Assembly (NCBI RefSeq): GCF_000024725.1
Contig: NC_013960.1
Location: forward strand, 952,261-1,016,260
Reading direction: 5' to 3'
Length of the DNA: 64,000 nt
Origin: Nitrosococcus halophilus Nc 4
Lineage (GTDB): Bacteria; Pseudomonadota; Gammaproteobacteria; Nitrosococcales; Nitrosococcaceae
Both the position numbers and the translations under genes were made by a program. The notes below the pieces were generated by a model. It was not told where the DNA came from, searched no databases, and saw nothing but the letters and a program-made list of their open reading frames with translations. Positions 7,235 to 14,723 of this stretch are shown here, in pieces. Positions within the stretch are counted from its first letter, which is position 1, and every line of letters begins with the position of its first letter.

Positions 7235-8550
7235 GGGGGTGTACAAATAACTGTGTAACTGGTGATCTGTAATTAACAACAAGGAGAAAGCACTGATGAC
7301 CAGTATTGAAAAAAAGACCGATGAGTTGCTGGATGAACTTCTGAAGGAGTGCAATAGCCCGAAAGAGGTTCTGGGCGAGCATGGGTTATTGAAGCAGCTG
7401 AGCAAGCGCTTGGTGGAGCGGGTTTTGGAGGCTGAGCTGACTGAGCACCTAGGGTACGCGCCCCATGCTCAGGAAGGTCGGGGCAGTGGCAACAGCCGCA
7501 ACGGCAAGAGCAAGAAGCGGGTTCAGAGCGAGGCGGGGCAATTGGAAATCGAGGTGCCACGGGACCGCAATGGGAATTTTGAGCCGCAATTGGTCAAGAA
7601 ACGTCAGCGTCGGCTGGAGGGCTTTGATGAGAAGGTGCTAGCGCTGTATGCCCGGGGGCTCTCGACCCGAGAGATTGAGGCGCAGCTGGAAGAGCTCTAT
7701 GGGGTGGAGGTCTCCCCGGCGCTGATTTCCCAGGTGACCGATGCGGTGTTGGAGGAGGTGCGGGCCTGGCAAAGCCGGCCCCTATCGGCCGTCTATCCCA
7801 TCCTATATTTTGATGCCTTGTTTGTGAAATCACGCCAGGAGGGCATGGTGAAAACGAAAGCAGTGTACTTAGCCCTGGGGGTCAATCTAGAGGGAGAGAA
7901 AGAGCTGTTAGGGATGTGGATGAGTGAAAACGAAGGGGCTAAATTCTGGCTGTCGGTATTCAATGAGCTGAAAAACCGGGGGGTCGAGGATTGCTTTATT
8001 GCCTGCGTGGACGGGCTCAAGGGCCTGCCTGAGGCCATCGAGGCGGTGTTTCCACAGGCCCAGGTTCAGCTGTGCATCGTGCACAAGGTGCGCGGCTCGC
8101 TGAAGTATGTCCCCTGGAAACAGCGCCGGGCCGTGGCGGCCGACCTGCGGGCCATCTATGGCGCCGCGACCCTGGCCGAGGCCGAACAGGCCCTAGAGCG
8201 CTTCTCAGCGCGTTGGGATGAGACATATCCGGCCATCAGCCCCAGCTGGCGGGCCGATTGGTCACGGCTGACGGTCTTCTTTGATTACCCACCCCAGATC
8301 CGGCGAGCCATTTATACCACCAACGCCATCGAATCCTTGAACTATTCACTACGAAAAGTCTTGAAAAACCGGGGCGCTTTTCCCACGGATGAAGCCATTT
8401 TCAAGGTGCTCTATCTGGCCCTGAACAATATCACCAAAAAATGGACTCAACCCATTCGGGACTGGAAGGCCGCCCTCAATCAATTCGTCATCCTCTTCGC
8501 TGAGCGGATGCCCAAGTGAAAATTAGTTACACAAAAAACTTGACACCCTC
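7235..8550 (+). mobile_element. IS256-family insertion sequence, copy B (complete)
   Basis: About 1316 bp, from GGGGGTGTAC (7235) to ACACCCTC (8550). The ends are imperfect inverted repeats sharing GGGTGT and TGTGTAACT. One transposase gene fills it. No 8-9 bp target duplication is visible: left flank CTGGGTAAT, right flank TATTGAGGC. The two flanks are different broken genes (KilA-N on the left, STAS on the right), so a deletion or IS-IS recombination has accompanied or followed insertion. Confidence 0.85.
7296..8519 (+). CDS. IS256-family transposase, complete
   Basis: 407 residues, the normal IS256-family length. N-terminal helical region (MTSIEKKTDELLDELLKE), then the RNase-H-like catalytic core with Asp in YFDALFVKS, Asp in CVDGLKG and Glu in TTNAIESLN; a C/DxxH-like region is seen at [18 protein letters not shown] at 7296 is preceded by AAGGAG at 7281-7286, a clear ribosome site. 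No frameshift or stop, so the protein should be active. Confidence 0.93.
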   Translation: MTSIEKKTDELLDELLKECNSPKEVLGEHGLLKQLSKRLVERVLEAELTEHLGYAPHAQEGRGSGNSRNGKSKKRVQSEAGQLEIEVPRDRNGNFEPQLVKKRQRRLEGFDEKVLALYARGLSTREIEAQLEELYGVEVSPALISQVTDAVLEEVRAWQSRPLSAVYPILYFDALFVKSRQEGMVKTKAVYLALGVNLEGEKELLGMWMSENEGAKFWLSVFNELKNRGVEDCFIACVDGLKGLPEAIEAVFPQAQVQLCIVHKVRGSLKYVPWKQRRAVAADLRAIYGAATLAEAEQALERFSARWDETYPAISPSWRADWSRLTVFFDYPPQIRRAIYTTNAIESLNYSLRKVLKNRGAFPTDEAIFKVLYLALNNITKKWTQPIRDWKAALNQFVILFAERMPK

Positions 8551-8785
8551 TATTGAGGCTGTCCTTCAACATCCAGAGCAGCGTATAACCGGAGTCGCGA
8601 ATCGAGTGGGTTTTGCTCAAGTCAATGATGACTTTCATCTCGGAATCGCGGACTTGTTGTGCTGCCTCCCAAAATTCCCGGCATAGGGCAAAATCCAGGA
8701 CCTCAGGGGAAGTTAAAAAGGTGGCGTGGTCTTCAACCTTAGCCCCGAGGCTGTGGGCTACCGCCAGGTGAGTCGCTAAGGACAT
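8551..8785 (-). pseudogene. STAS-domain (anti-sigma antagonist-like) gene, 3' end lost to IS
   Basis: Start ATG 8785 has GGGAGG at 8791-8796. About 78 residues of a STAS-like fold remain: LAVAHSLGAKVEDHATFLTS, then DSEMKVIIDLSKTHSIRDSG YTLLWMLK split over the phosphoacceptor loop with Ser in IRDSG. The normal continuation is missing because the frame runs into IS256 copy B at 8550. Likely non-functional. It looks like a host-type gene rather than a phage gene. Confidence 0.6.
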
Positions 8786-8839
8786 GATCGCCTCCCTTAA
8801 TTGCGAAAGCACTTGCTGCCATGGGGCCGCCGGTGCTTA

Positions 8840-8902
8840 ACAGGGGTTTTATCAATTGTTGTGAATTTAAAATGAATAGTAAGTAAAGACCAAAACCCCT
8901 GT
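8840..8902. repeat. 11-bp inverted repeat upstream of the STAS gene
   Basis: ACAGGGGTTTT (8840-8850) and AAAACCCCTGT (8892-8902) form a perfect inverted repeat around 41 bp. No gene lies between 8786 and 9268. Possible operator or recombination arm; nothing more can be said. Confidence 0.45.
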
Positions 8903-9146
8903 AATAAAAATGGGTATTTTTACGTACTTTGGTCTGTTTCCATAGCTTCTATAATAATTAAGATCATTAGGGTTAATGTATGGAGTAGCTCCAAATCTAA
9001 TCCAGCAGCGTCTCAACCAACTCATCCAGGCCGGGGAGGGCACTCTGCCTGTCTGGCTGCGCTCCTGATAGCCCTGCAGAGCACCAGCGGAAAGGAGGGG
9101 GCCAACTCAAGAATTTGCATTTGCATAGGTAAAGGATTAACCTTTT

Positions 9147-9213
9147 TAGCGTGACTAAATCGTGACGCAACGCTGTCAAAAGGGGGTGTTTCGTGACATA
9201 TTTAGTCACGCTA
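9147..9213. repeat. 14-bp inverted repeat close to tRNA-Arg attachment end
   Basis: TAGCGTGACTAAAT (9147-9160) and ATTTAGTCACGCTA (9200-9213) are perfect inverted copies with 39 bp between, and further CGTGAC copies lie inside. It is 56 bp from the tRNA-Arg fragment, where integrase arm sites of the left element would be expected. Alternative: a transcription terminator-like hairpin, although no T-run follows. Confidence 0.5.
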
Positions 9214-9268
9214 GGCGCGGGGCATGGCTAGTAAGTTGTTGAATTTATTAACCTATGTCTGTGAATTC

Positions 9269-9318
9269 TAGGCCTTCTAAGCCGAGGGTAGTAGGTTCGA
9301 ATCCTACCGGGCGCGCCA
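9269..9318 (+). other. 3' half of tRNA-Arg(TCT), right attachment site of left element
   Basis: The sequence begins in the anticodon stem, keeps loop CTTCTAA (anticodon TCT), a normal variable region, T-arm GTAGG-TTCGAAT-CCTAC and acceptor 3' strand ending in CCA (9316-9318). The D-arm and 5' acceptor are absent; one base pair of the anticodon stem is mismatched. Such 3' halves are left by integration at a tRNA gene. It lies just before tRNA-His and tRNA-Lys, as a split tRNA-Arg-His-Lys operon would. Confidence 0.75.
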
Positions 9319-9335
9319 TGTATTGCAGTTTAGAG

Positions 9336-9365
9336 GCTGCACCTTACCGCATACTGCGGTATAAT
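9336..9365 (+). promoter_or_regulatory. Possible promoter for tRNA-His and tRNA-Lys
   Basis: A perfect TATAAT lies at 9360-9365, 14 bp before tRNA-His. The matching -35 box (GCTGCA, 9336-9341) is poor. If the operon was cut off from its original promoter by the left element, this could now drive the two tRNAs. Confidence 0.3.
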
Positions 9366-9378
9366 TATCGGCTTTTAT

Positions 9379-9455
9379 GGTGGGCGTAGCTCAGTTGGTA
9401 GAGCGCAGGATTGTGGCTCCTGTGGTCGTGGGTTCAAATCCCATCGCTCACCCCA
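9379..9455 (+). tRNA. tRNA-His (GTG)
   Basis: Full cloverleaf: acceptor GTGGGCG pairs with CGCTCAC, with the extra G at -1 (9379) opposite C73 that is characteristic of tRNA-His. Anticodon loop TTGTGGC gives anticodon GTG. T-arm GTGGG-TTCAAAT-CCCAT. CCA is encoded. Confidence 0.95.
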
Positions 9456-9468
9456 AATTTTAGTGTTG

Positions 9469-9544
<76 letters not shown>

Positions 9545-9589
9545 TTAAATCAATAAGTTACGTTATTTTTGGGTGACGTAATTTTGACG

Positions 9590-9612
9590 AAATATTTGGC
9601 AGCCAAATATTT
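9590..9612. repeat. Integrase arm-type inverted repeat at left end
   Basis: AAATATTTGG-CAG-CCAAATATTT is a perfect 10-bp inverted repeat. The core (G)CCAAATAT also occurs near the right end at 54855-54864 and inverted at 54918-54927, so it is a good candidate for arm sites bound by integrase. It could also act as a terminator for the leftward integrase gene ending at 9615. Confidence 0.55.
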
Positions 9613-9614
9613 TT

Positions 9615-10577
9615 CTATCTAAGTGGGGTCACCTTGAGTGGTTTTCTCTTGTAATGCCGATAGAGAGTCCGCCTGTCCTCGTGCCCCAGCAAGTTGTCGT
9701 CGCTCGCATCTGAGCCTGCGGTCGTCCTTAAATCCTTAAAGGCAAACCGCATGCTAGGATCAAGTCTGCCTTCTTGAATAGCTTTCCGCATAGCCTTCTG
9801 CCAGAGCGTTCTAAAGCCGTCTCCCGTGTATGGCTGGCCGTGTTTAGTGTGCAGAATCCAGAGTGTGGCGATGGTGCTCGGAAGGTTTTGAGCGCGATTG
9901 ATGGCCTCTCGAAGATCCTCGGTCCAAGAGAACATCAGTGTACGCCCCGTCTTGCTGGTACCAACCAGCAGGCCCTCCTCTTTGCAGTCGGTACGTTTCA
10001 GCTTTAGCACATCCCCCTGGCGAAGACCTGTGAGCAGCGCAATATCCATGGCGCATTGGACGACTTCCGGCATAACGTCATAGACTAGGCGGTATTGTTC
10101 CGGATCCACATAGCGCCCGGATGGTGTTTCCGTATTACGCTTAACGTGTCGGCAGGGGTTGTCTTTGGCAGCGCCCCAGCGAATAGCGTATGAAAATATA
10201 TGGGATAGCAAGGCCTTTTCCCTGTTGGCGCTCACTGGGGGCCGTCGGTCCATGTAAGCATAAATCTCAGGCGGGGTGAGGTCATTCGGCGGCATGTGTC
10301 CGAAAACGGCTCGGAGGGGGACCAACTGCTTTAGATTGTCTTTCTGAGTCCGGGGCGCTTTCTTTGGGATGACTTCTTTCTGGTATCGGTCCATCACTTG
10401 GCCAAGAGTCATCATGGGCCTAGGTTGGGTGTTGATTTCAGCATATCGAACCATGGCTTGATGATAGTCGCGGCCGAGGTTATGCCATTTCCCCTGGCGG
10501 TCCACAAAGAAGTAGGTGTTGTGGTTGTGGTACACTCGCTGAGGTAAATCTTTGCGACCTTTACGCTTCCTGCCCAT
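9615..10577 (-). CDS. int: Tyrosine recombinase (phage integrase)
   Basis: 320 residues. It catalyses integration and excision at tRNA-Lys. The N-terminal arm-binding region (RVYHNHNTYFFVDRQGKWHN) is followed by a SAM-like core-binding domain and a catalytic domain with Arg in LLTGLRQGDVLKL, Lys/Arg box in FAFKDLRTTAGSDA and nucleophile Tyr in LLGHEDRRTLYRHY. The usual His of the HxLR box is Lys, a substitution seen in related phage integrases. It is the last gene of the leftward operon and overlaps the excisionase-like gene. Confidence 0.93.
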   Translation of the reverse strand: MGRKRKGRKDLPQRVYHNHNTYFFVDRQGKWHNLGRDYHQAMVRYAEINTQPRPMMTLGQVMDRYQKEVIPKKAPRTQKDNLKQLVPLRAVFGHMPPNDLTPPEIYAYMDRRPPVSANREKALLSHIFSYAIRWGAAKDNPCRHVKRNTETPSGRYVDPEQYRLVYDVMPEVVQCAMDIALLTGLRQGDVLKLKRTDCKEEGLLVGTSKTGRTLMFSWTEDLREAINRAQNLPSTIATLWILHTKHGQPYTGDGFRTLWQKAMRKAIQEGRLDPSMRFAFKDLRTTAGSDASDDNLLGHEDRRTLYRHYKRKPLKVTPLR

Positions 10578-10779
10578 TGCCTACCCTTTCAAGCGCCGAG
10601 AAGTCGGGCCTAGATTTTGGCTTTTCTTGCTTGCCCCCTTCAATCTCTGACCTTGCAACGCGCGGGTAGCCATCGGCGGCCACGAAAAAACGCAGGCCAT
10701 AAGACCGGAGCTGCCTGATCATGCAGCTCGGTTTTTTATAGCCGGTGAGTTCTTGCAATTCTGATCGAGTTAAGAACAT
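10561..10779 (-). CDS. DUF4224 protein, probable excisionase or integrase regulator
   Basis: 72 residues. LTRSELQELTGYKKPSCMIR followed by GLRFFVAADGYPRVARSEIE is the DUF4224 signature, a small winged-helix-like protein almost always found directly before phage integrases. Overlaps int by 17 bp. Recombination directionality is the likely role, inferred from position. Confidence 0.75.
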   Translation of the reverse strand: MFLTRSELQELTGYKKPSCMIRQLRSYGLRFFVAADGYPRVARSEIEGGKQEKPKSRPDFSALERVGNGQEA

Positions 10780-10806
10780 GGCTCATATATTTGGCTGGTT
10801 TGGGTT

Positions 10807-10826
10807 GCCCGGGCGCTACCCCGGGC
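10807..10826. terminator. GC-rich hairpin after the DUF2303 gene
   Basis: GCCCGGG (10807-10813) pairs with CCCGGGC (10820-10826), loop of 6. It lies in the 56-bp gap between the early genes and the excisionase/integrase pair. No long T-run in the leftward direction, so it may only attenuate. Confidence 0.45.
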
Positions 10827-10835
10827 GTTTTGAAT

Positions 10836-11657
10836 TTACGGACTACCGAGCAAAACAAGGACCTCTTTCCCCAGCTCATCCCGAATATACTCGTACACAT
10901 CATTGACGGCATCACGATAGGCCCGCTCCGGGCGCATGAGCTTGTACCACATTTTTAAGGACCCGCTGACGATTCGATACCGGAATTTTGCTTCCAGCTC
11001 ATAATGCTCGCCGCCCTCGATGACCTGGATCCCAAGCTTGATGCTTTCGGGAATGCGAAGCTCCCCTCTTTGACCGGCTCCGGCTTCGGACTCCTCCGAG
11101 TAAAGGAACTGGGTATTGCCATCCTGCAGGCGGGTGGCCTGATTGAACTCAACTTTGGTTTTACACCTGAGTGTGGTGCAAATTTCCAGCATTTGGGCGC
11201 CTATAGGCTCAACGATATCTTGTAGGTGATCTTCGATGAATTCAGCGAATTCGGTTTGGGACATTACCTTCTCGCTGTCGCCTTCCCAGCTTAAGAATTC
11301 AGGTGTTTTCTTGCATTTCAGGAATGCCCTATGATTACACCAATCGGCCGTTGATGGGCCATGGTAATCAATGATTCCACGAATGGAACCTTCTTCTATG
11401 TCACAGAATACAGCGGTGTTTTCCAACCGGTATTTTTTTATATAGGCGATAAATGAATCCGGGTTTGATGACCGAAACGATGAGACTGTCTTGGTTGGTC
11501 TTTCCATCAAATTACTTAATTCTTCAATATGATGATTTGATGGAATAATAGCGATGGGGCATTCGCCCACTTTTATGATTTCTGGTTTAGACTCCCTCCC
11601 TGCCTCAAAGGCTGCCTGAAAATCACTCGGTATCGATTCAAGATTTGTTTCGGTCAC
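10836..11657 (-). CDS. DUF2303 (YfdQ-like) phage protein
   Basis: 273 residues, usual length for the family found in phage early regions (YfdQ of E. coli CPS-53 is a member). The conserved block TAVFCDIEEGSIRGIIDYHG with WCNHRAFL and later EFAEFIEDHLQDI is visible. Function unknown. It lies 3 bp after the next upstream gene of the operon, the common neighbour arrangement. Confidence 0.7.
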   Translation of the reverse strand: MTETNLESIPSDFQAAFEAGRESKPEIIKVGECPIAIIPSNHHIEELSNLMERPTKTVSSFRSSNPDSFIAYIKKYRLENTAVFCDIEEGSIRGIIDYHGPSTADWCNHRAFLKCKKTPEFLSWEGDSEKVMSQTEFAEFIEDHLQDIVEPIGAQMLEICTTLRCKTKVEFNQATRLQDGNTQFLYSEESEAGAGQRGELRIPESIKLGIQVIEGGEHYELEAKFRYRIVSGSLKMWYKLMRPERAYRDAVNDVYEYIRDELGKEVLVLLGSP

Positions 11658-11660
11658 TGA

Positions 11661-12005
11661 TTATTTCTCCACTTTTTTGAGTTGCTGAGGCTTGTTGTCA
11701 CTGACGCTTTTTAAATCCATTTTCACTTGTCGCGGATCTTCTCTCTGGAGATTCCCTTCCGGGGTGCCGAACATGAGCGTCATTCCTTTGTCCAGCTCCG
11801 GGACTTGGGCTTTGATTTGCTCTCGGATTTCATATTGCCCGCTGTTCTGCCCGATGGGTTTGACGGTCAGGGTTAGCGTCAGTTTGGCTTGCTTGCCCGT
11901 GTCCCTCGCTCCCTGGACACACTCGTTTAATCTCTCGCTGAGTTCCTGGGCAGCGGCGCCATAACGTAGTTGGTTGATGGTGTACGCGAATAGATCAGGT
12001 CTCAT
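11661..12005 (-). CDS. Small phage early protein paired with DUF2303
   Basis: 114 residues from ATG 12005. Middle strand-rich segment KQAKLTLTLTVKPIGQNSGQ followed by AQVPELDKGMTLMFGTPEGN. Proteins of this type commonly precede DUF2303 in prophages; function unknown. Longer readings in frame upstream overlap other genes and lack a ribosome site. Confidence 0.6.
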   Translation of the reverse strand: MRPDLFAYTINQLRYGAAAQELSERLNECVQGARDTGKQAKLTLTLTVKPIGQNSGQYEIREQIKAQVPELDKGMTLMFGTPEGNLQREDPRQVKMDLKSVSDNKPQQLKKVEK

Positions 12006-12019
12006 GTTTTCTCCTGTGG

Positions 12020-12226
12020 TTAAAAAGTGGGTTTTTCGTTTAACTGCATTCCTATGATGACTTTGTCGAAGTCGATGGCCTCCAGGGCCACCGTAGCCGT
12101 CTGGGTCGCTTCGTCTATCCGGCCCTGGCGCAGATCGTTGGCAATGAAGGCGAGGGCATGAGCCGCGATTTCTAAATCGGTGCCTTTCCGGATGGGGCGA
12201 ATACAGTCCAGGTAAACTTCCATCAT
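12020..12226 (-). CDS. Small early protein, unknown
   Basis: 68 residues from ATG 12226, preceded by GGAGGAAA. It reads as an all-helical protein (EIAAHALAFIANDLRQGRID EATQTATVAL in two runs). It overlaps the upstream gene by 4 bp, so translation is coupled. No recognisable family. Confidence 0.55.
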   Translation of the reverse strand: MMEVYLDCIRPIRKGTDLEIAAHALAFIANDLRQGRIDEATQTATVALEAIDFDKVIIGMQLNEKPTF

Positions 12227-12408
12227 GCTTTCCTCCACCACTGGGCGTTTTCAAGGTACTCGCAAAACTCGGTGAGGTCTCGCTTTAGCTGAATAATCCC
12301 GGGTGCGTCGATCTCCCTTTTGTCGAGTTCGTTCTCCAGGTCATCAAGGGCCTTGATGGTGGCTTCCATTTTTCTGATAGCGGCTGGGACTTTTTTCTTG
12401 ATGCTCAC
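12223..12408 (-). CDS. Small coiled-coil early protein, unknown
   Basis: 61 residues, highly helical and charged: AAIRKMEATIKALDDLENEL then IIQLKRDLTEFCEYLENAQ. 4-bp overlaps on both sides tie it to the operon. No family recognised. Confidence 0.55.
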   Translation of the reverse strand: MSIKKKVPAAIRKMEATIKALDDLENELDKREIDAPGIIQLKRDLTEFCEYLENAQWWRKA

Positions 12409-12734
12409 CGCTTCACCTCCACGATCCGGTTCAGAATTTGCTCCTTAATCACATCGCCATGGCAAGCCCGCGGGGCACACCAGCACACTAGGTTGAGTTC
12501 TCCGGTCTCGCGATATATTTTCACCAGACGGTTGAACTCGGTTCTTGCCTGGCTTCTTCCCTCTAAAGTGACCTCCAGCAAGGCTTGATATTTAGCGATG
12601 ACTTCATCCCGGTTTCCGTCTCGGCCAATGACAAACGGGTTTCCCAGCGGCGAAGGGCGTCCGATATAGACACCCTGGCCGCCGTGGCGTTTGTTAAGCA
12701 CTCGGATGGTCATTGACTTACTTGGCTCAGACAT
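12405..12734 (-). CDS. DUF4326 phage protein
   Basis: 109 residues from ATG 12734. Signature: GGQGVYIGRPSPLGNPFVIG, then DEVIAKYQALL and NLVCWCAPRACHGDVIKEQI. DUF4326 proteins occur in phages; biochemical role is not established. The start overlaps the end of the truncated helicase gene by 8 bp. The open frame running further to 13388 is an out-of-frame shadow of that gene. Confidence 0.75.
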   Translation of the reverse strand: MSEPSKSMTIRVLNKRHGGQGVYIGRPSPLGNPFVIGRDGNRDEVIAKYQALLEVTLEGRSQARTEFNRLVKIYRETGELNLVCWCAPRACHGDVIKEQILNRIVEVKR

Positions 12735-13422
12735 GGGGCGGTTCGGTGTATTCACCGAAGCCTGTGAGATCCAGATTGAGCAGATAGTGATGGAGCGCCT
12801 CGACGCCGCCGTCGCGGATTTCCGCCGCCACGTCGTCATAGACTGCCTTGGGGAGTTTTTCCGGGGTCCAGATGATGCAATGGCGGCGGTCGTCTTCCTC
12901 GAGGACCACGGGCATGCGTTCGTTGGAGAAGAACACCATATTGACGTGGTTGCGCTCCTCGTAAGCGTCGACACCTTTGGAATTGATGAGGATCCACTCG
13001 TTGGTAACGATCTCTTTGAGCTTGTTTTCAATATAGGAGTCGGATCGGTTAACCACTTCGTCGACAATAATAAAAAGCTTTTTCGAGGCCCAGTCGTTGA
13101 ATTTGTCCTCCACGGCCGACTGGTCGATGATGCGGCCGTAGCGGCCGTAAATCTGCATGATGCACTCGAAAAATAGGTTTTTGCCGGTGCCCTGGGGACC
13201 GTGGATAACCAGGGCCGTTCGCATTTTTGCGCCTGGGTTTTGAATGGGATAGGCCAGCCACTTGAGCACCCAGTCGAGCAGTTCATCGCTACTATGATTC
13301 TCACGGCTGCATAGATGATCGAGCAGTTTAAGAAGAGACTGGCAGTTGCCCGCTTTCGGCTGCGTTGGCCAATCTGTGATTGGCTCATTTATCCATGATT
13401 CGAGTTTTTTATTAGTGTTCAT
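12727..13422 (-). CDS. Stand-alone SF3/D5-type helicase core, inverted partial copy of the primase-helicase
   Basis: 231 residues from ATG 13422, preceded by GGAGG. Walker A is VIHGPQGTGKNLFFE, Walker B-like KLFIIVDEVVNRS, sensor 1 NMVFFSNERMPV. From KAGNCQSLL to LNLDLTGF it is nearly identical to residues about 465-675 of the protein at 18470-20902, and the DNA matches that gene in inverted orientation. Primase domain and the C-terminal winged-helix part are absent; the N-terminus (MNTNKKLESWINEPITDW) is new. ATPase function may persist. It could act as an accessory helicase or compete for hexamer formation; both are inference. Confidence 0.75.
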   Translation of the reverse strand: MNTNKKLESWINEPITDWPTQPKAGNCQSLLKLLDHLCSRENHSSDELLDWVLKWLAYPIQNPGAKMRTALVIHGPQGTGKNLFFECIMQIYGRYGRIIDQSAVEDKFNDWASKKLFIIVDEVVNRSDSYIENKLKEIVTNEWILINSKGVDAYEERNHVNMVFFSNERMPVVLEEDDRRHCIIWTPEKLPKAVYDDVAAEIRDGGVEALHHYLLNLDLTGFGEYTEPPHV

Positions 13423-14036
13423 TGGTTTCCTCCAGCAATTTTTTTCCGAGACAATTGGACACGGCCAGGCACGGCTTCCCTCCACCACTCTGGTTGCTTT
13501 TCATCGGCGGCGGTGTAGTTCCACATCAGCGGAGCGATATCTTCATCCTCCATGGAGACGCCTGAGCGCACAGGACTAAGGAATCCCCAAACCTGCCCCG
13601 GTTGCCTTCTCCCGCAAGCGAATAAGGTCCAGGCCTCACCGCCGTTCACCTCGTGGCGATGAAATAGGCCGCGAGCATTCCCAACACGGCGAAACCGGAA
13701 CGGTTTGAGAGAGATCCTTTTCACGAGATAGCCAGGACCTATATAAAAGTTGAAACATTTCACGCTGGCGTTGGAATTTACTGCGGATGGAGCTAACCAG
13801 GGCAGGTTCAGGCAGTCTTCCACCAACCCCCGGGTCAGCGGAAGCGATATATGCCATTCCCAGGGATGATTATGAAGCCGCCCTTGTTCGGACGGTCCTA
13901 CGAAACGGTGAAGGTAAAGCTCAACGCCGAACACACGGCAAATGAAGTACCGCTCCAAAAAATGATCGCCCTTGCCCGTGCCGCCGATGAGGCGCGCAGG
14001 CAGGTAGCCGCTGAGCCAAAATAAAAACTTTTTCAC
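13419..14036 (-). CDS. Phage protein with cupin-like HxHPW motif, unknown
   Basis: 205 residues. The block FLERYFICRVFGVELYLHRF with RLHNHPWEWHISLPLTRG and later LFHRHEV resembles phage proteins with a possible metal-binding cupin-like barrel (His in HNHPW and RHEV). The N-terminus KKFLFWLSGYLPARL is hydrophobic but short. It overlaps both neighbours by 4 bp. Function not known. Confidence 0.55.
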   Translation of the reverse strand: MKKFLFWLSGYLPARLIGGTGKGDHFLERYFICRVFGVELYLHRFVGPSEQGRLHNHPWEWHISLPLTRGLVEDCLNLPWLAPSAVNSNASVKCFNFYIGPGYLVKRISLKPFRFRRVGNARGLFHRHEVNGGEAWTLFACGRRQPGQVWGFLSPVRSGVSMEDEDIAPLMWNYTAADEKQPEWWREAVPGRVQLSRKKIAGGNQ

Positions 14037-14251
14037 GCTTTAATTTCTCCTTTGAATTGCCGCCGGTAGCGGGGGAACTTAACCACGTTGGCATTTGTTT
14101 GGCTGGCCTTGATGATGTCCCTGGCGATGCGGTTAAGTGCGGTATCTGGCCACTGGCTAAAATCATCCAGCCGGACAAATGATTCTGCTCCCGTGCAGGT
14201 GGTCAGCACTCTTCTCGAGGGGAGGGTGCGCATAGTGATATGGGTGATCAT
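14033..14251 (-). CDS. Small early protein, unknown
   Basis: 72 residues; basic C-terminus (VVKFPRYRRQFKGEIKA) and a helical segment TALNRIARDIIKASQTNANV. Start chosen from the ATGA overlap with the preceding microgene. No family recognised. Confidence 0.5.
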   Translation of the reverse strand: MITHITMRTLPSRRVLTTCTGAESFVRLDDFSQWPDTALNRIARDIIKASQTNANVVKFPRYRRQFKGEIKA

Positions 14252-14331
14252 TGTTCAGTCTCCAATTGTTGTGCCGATACCCTGGTATCCCAGGATCTTT
14301 CCGCTTCTCCACAAAAAGGGCAGTTTTTCAT
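14248..14331 (-). CDS. 27-residue zinc-ribbon-like microprotein
   Basis: ATG 14331 overlaps the stop of the upstream gene (ATGA) and its own stop overlaps the next start (ATGA), so it is read as part of the operon. Sequence begins MKNCPFCGEAERSWDTR, a half zinc ribbon (CPFCG) as seen at the N-terminus of Lar-like phage proteins. Too short to fold alone; may dimerise around a metal or serve only for translational coupling. Confidence 0.45.
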   Translation of the reverse strand: MKNCPFCGEAERSWDTRVSAQQLETEQ

Positions 14332-14723
14332 CCCACCCCCAGCTCATCCAAACGATAGCCATTCACCGGATCGTGAAGGTCTTCCACCTTTTGGTCCGGT
14401 TCTTCGTTATCCGTCATGATCTCGTGCAATTGGCCCAAGATGTAATAACCAAAAAGAGTGGGATTGGCAGCCAGTTCGGCGAGCTGCTCGATATGCAGAT
14501 GGGCTAGCGCATCGCGTGCTAGGACGGGCTTTTCCCACATCCATTGCTGGAGATTACGGGCTTCGTGGTAGGGCGCTAGGCGGGACTGCTGTGCTTGCAA
14601 CTCGGCGCATTTCTTGGCCAGGTGAACGGCGCAGTAGGAATCTTCCAGGAGATGGAAGTTTCTCTTCCTGGCTTCCGTGATTCCCTCGGAGAGGAATTGC
14701 TGTATGTGTTCGTTGTTTGTCAT
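14328..14723 (-). CDS. Early phage protein, unknown
   Basis: 131 residues from ATG 14723, which overlaps the stop of the gene before it. Helical throughout: IQQFLSEGITEARKRNFHLL, CAELQAQQSRLAPYHEARNL, AHLHIEQLAELAANPTLFG. No family recognised. Confidence 0.55.
   Translation of the reverse strand: MTNNEHIQQFLSEGITEARKRNFHLLEDSYCAVHLAKKCAELQAQQSRLAPYHEARNLQQWMWEKPVLARDALAHLHIEQLAELAANPTLFGYYILGQLHEIMTDNEEPDQKVEDLHDPVNGYRLDELGVG

Noticed and set aside
8997-9209. 70-codon leftward frame near the tRNA-Arg fragment
   Set aside because: Covers the inverted repeat arms and has no protein-like character.
9269-9318. Functional tRNA-Arg gene
   Set aside because: D-arm and 5' acceptor are missing; only the 3' half remains.
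12405-13388. A 327-codon leftward open frame spanning the helicase copy
   Set aside because: Its first two-thirds are the out-of-frame shadow of the helicase gene; only the DUF4326 part from 12734 is protein-like.
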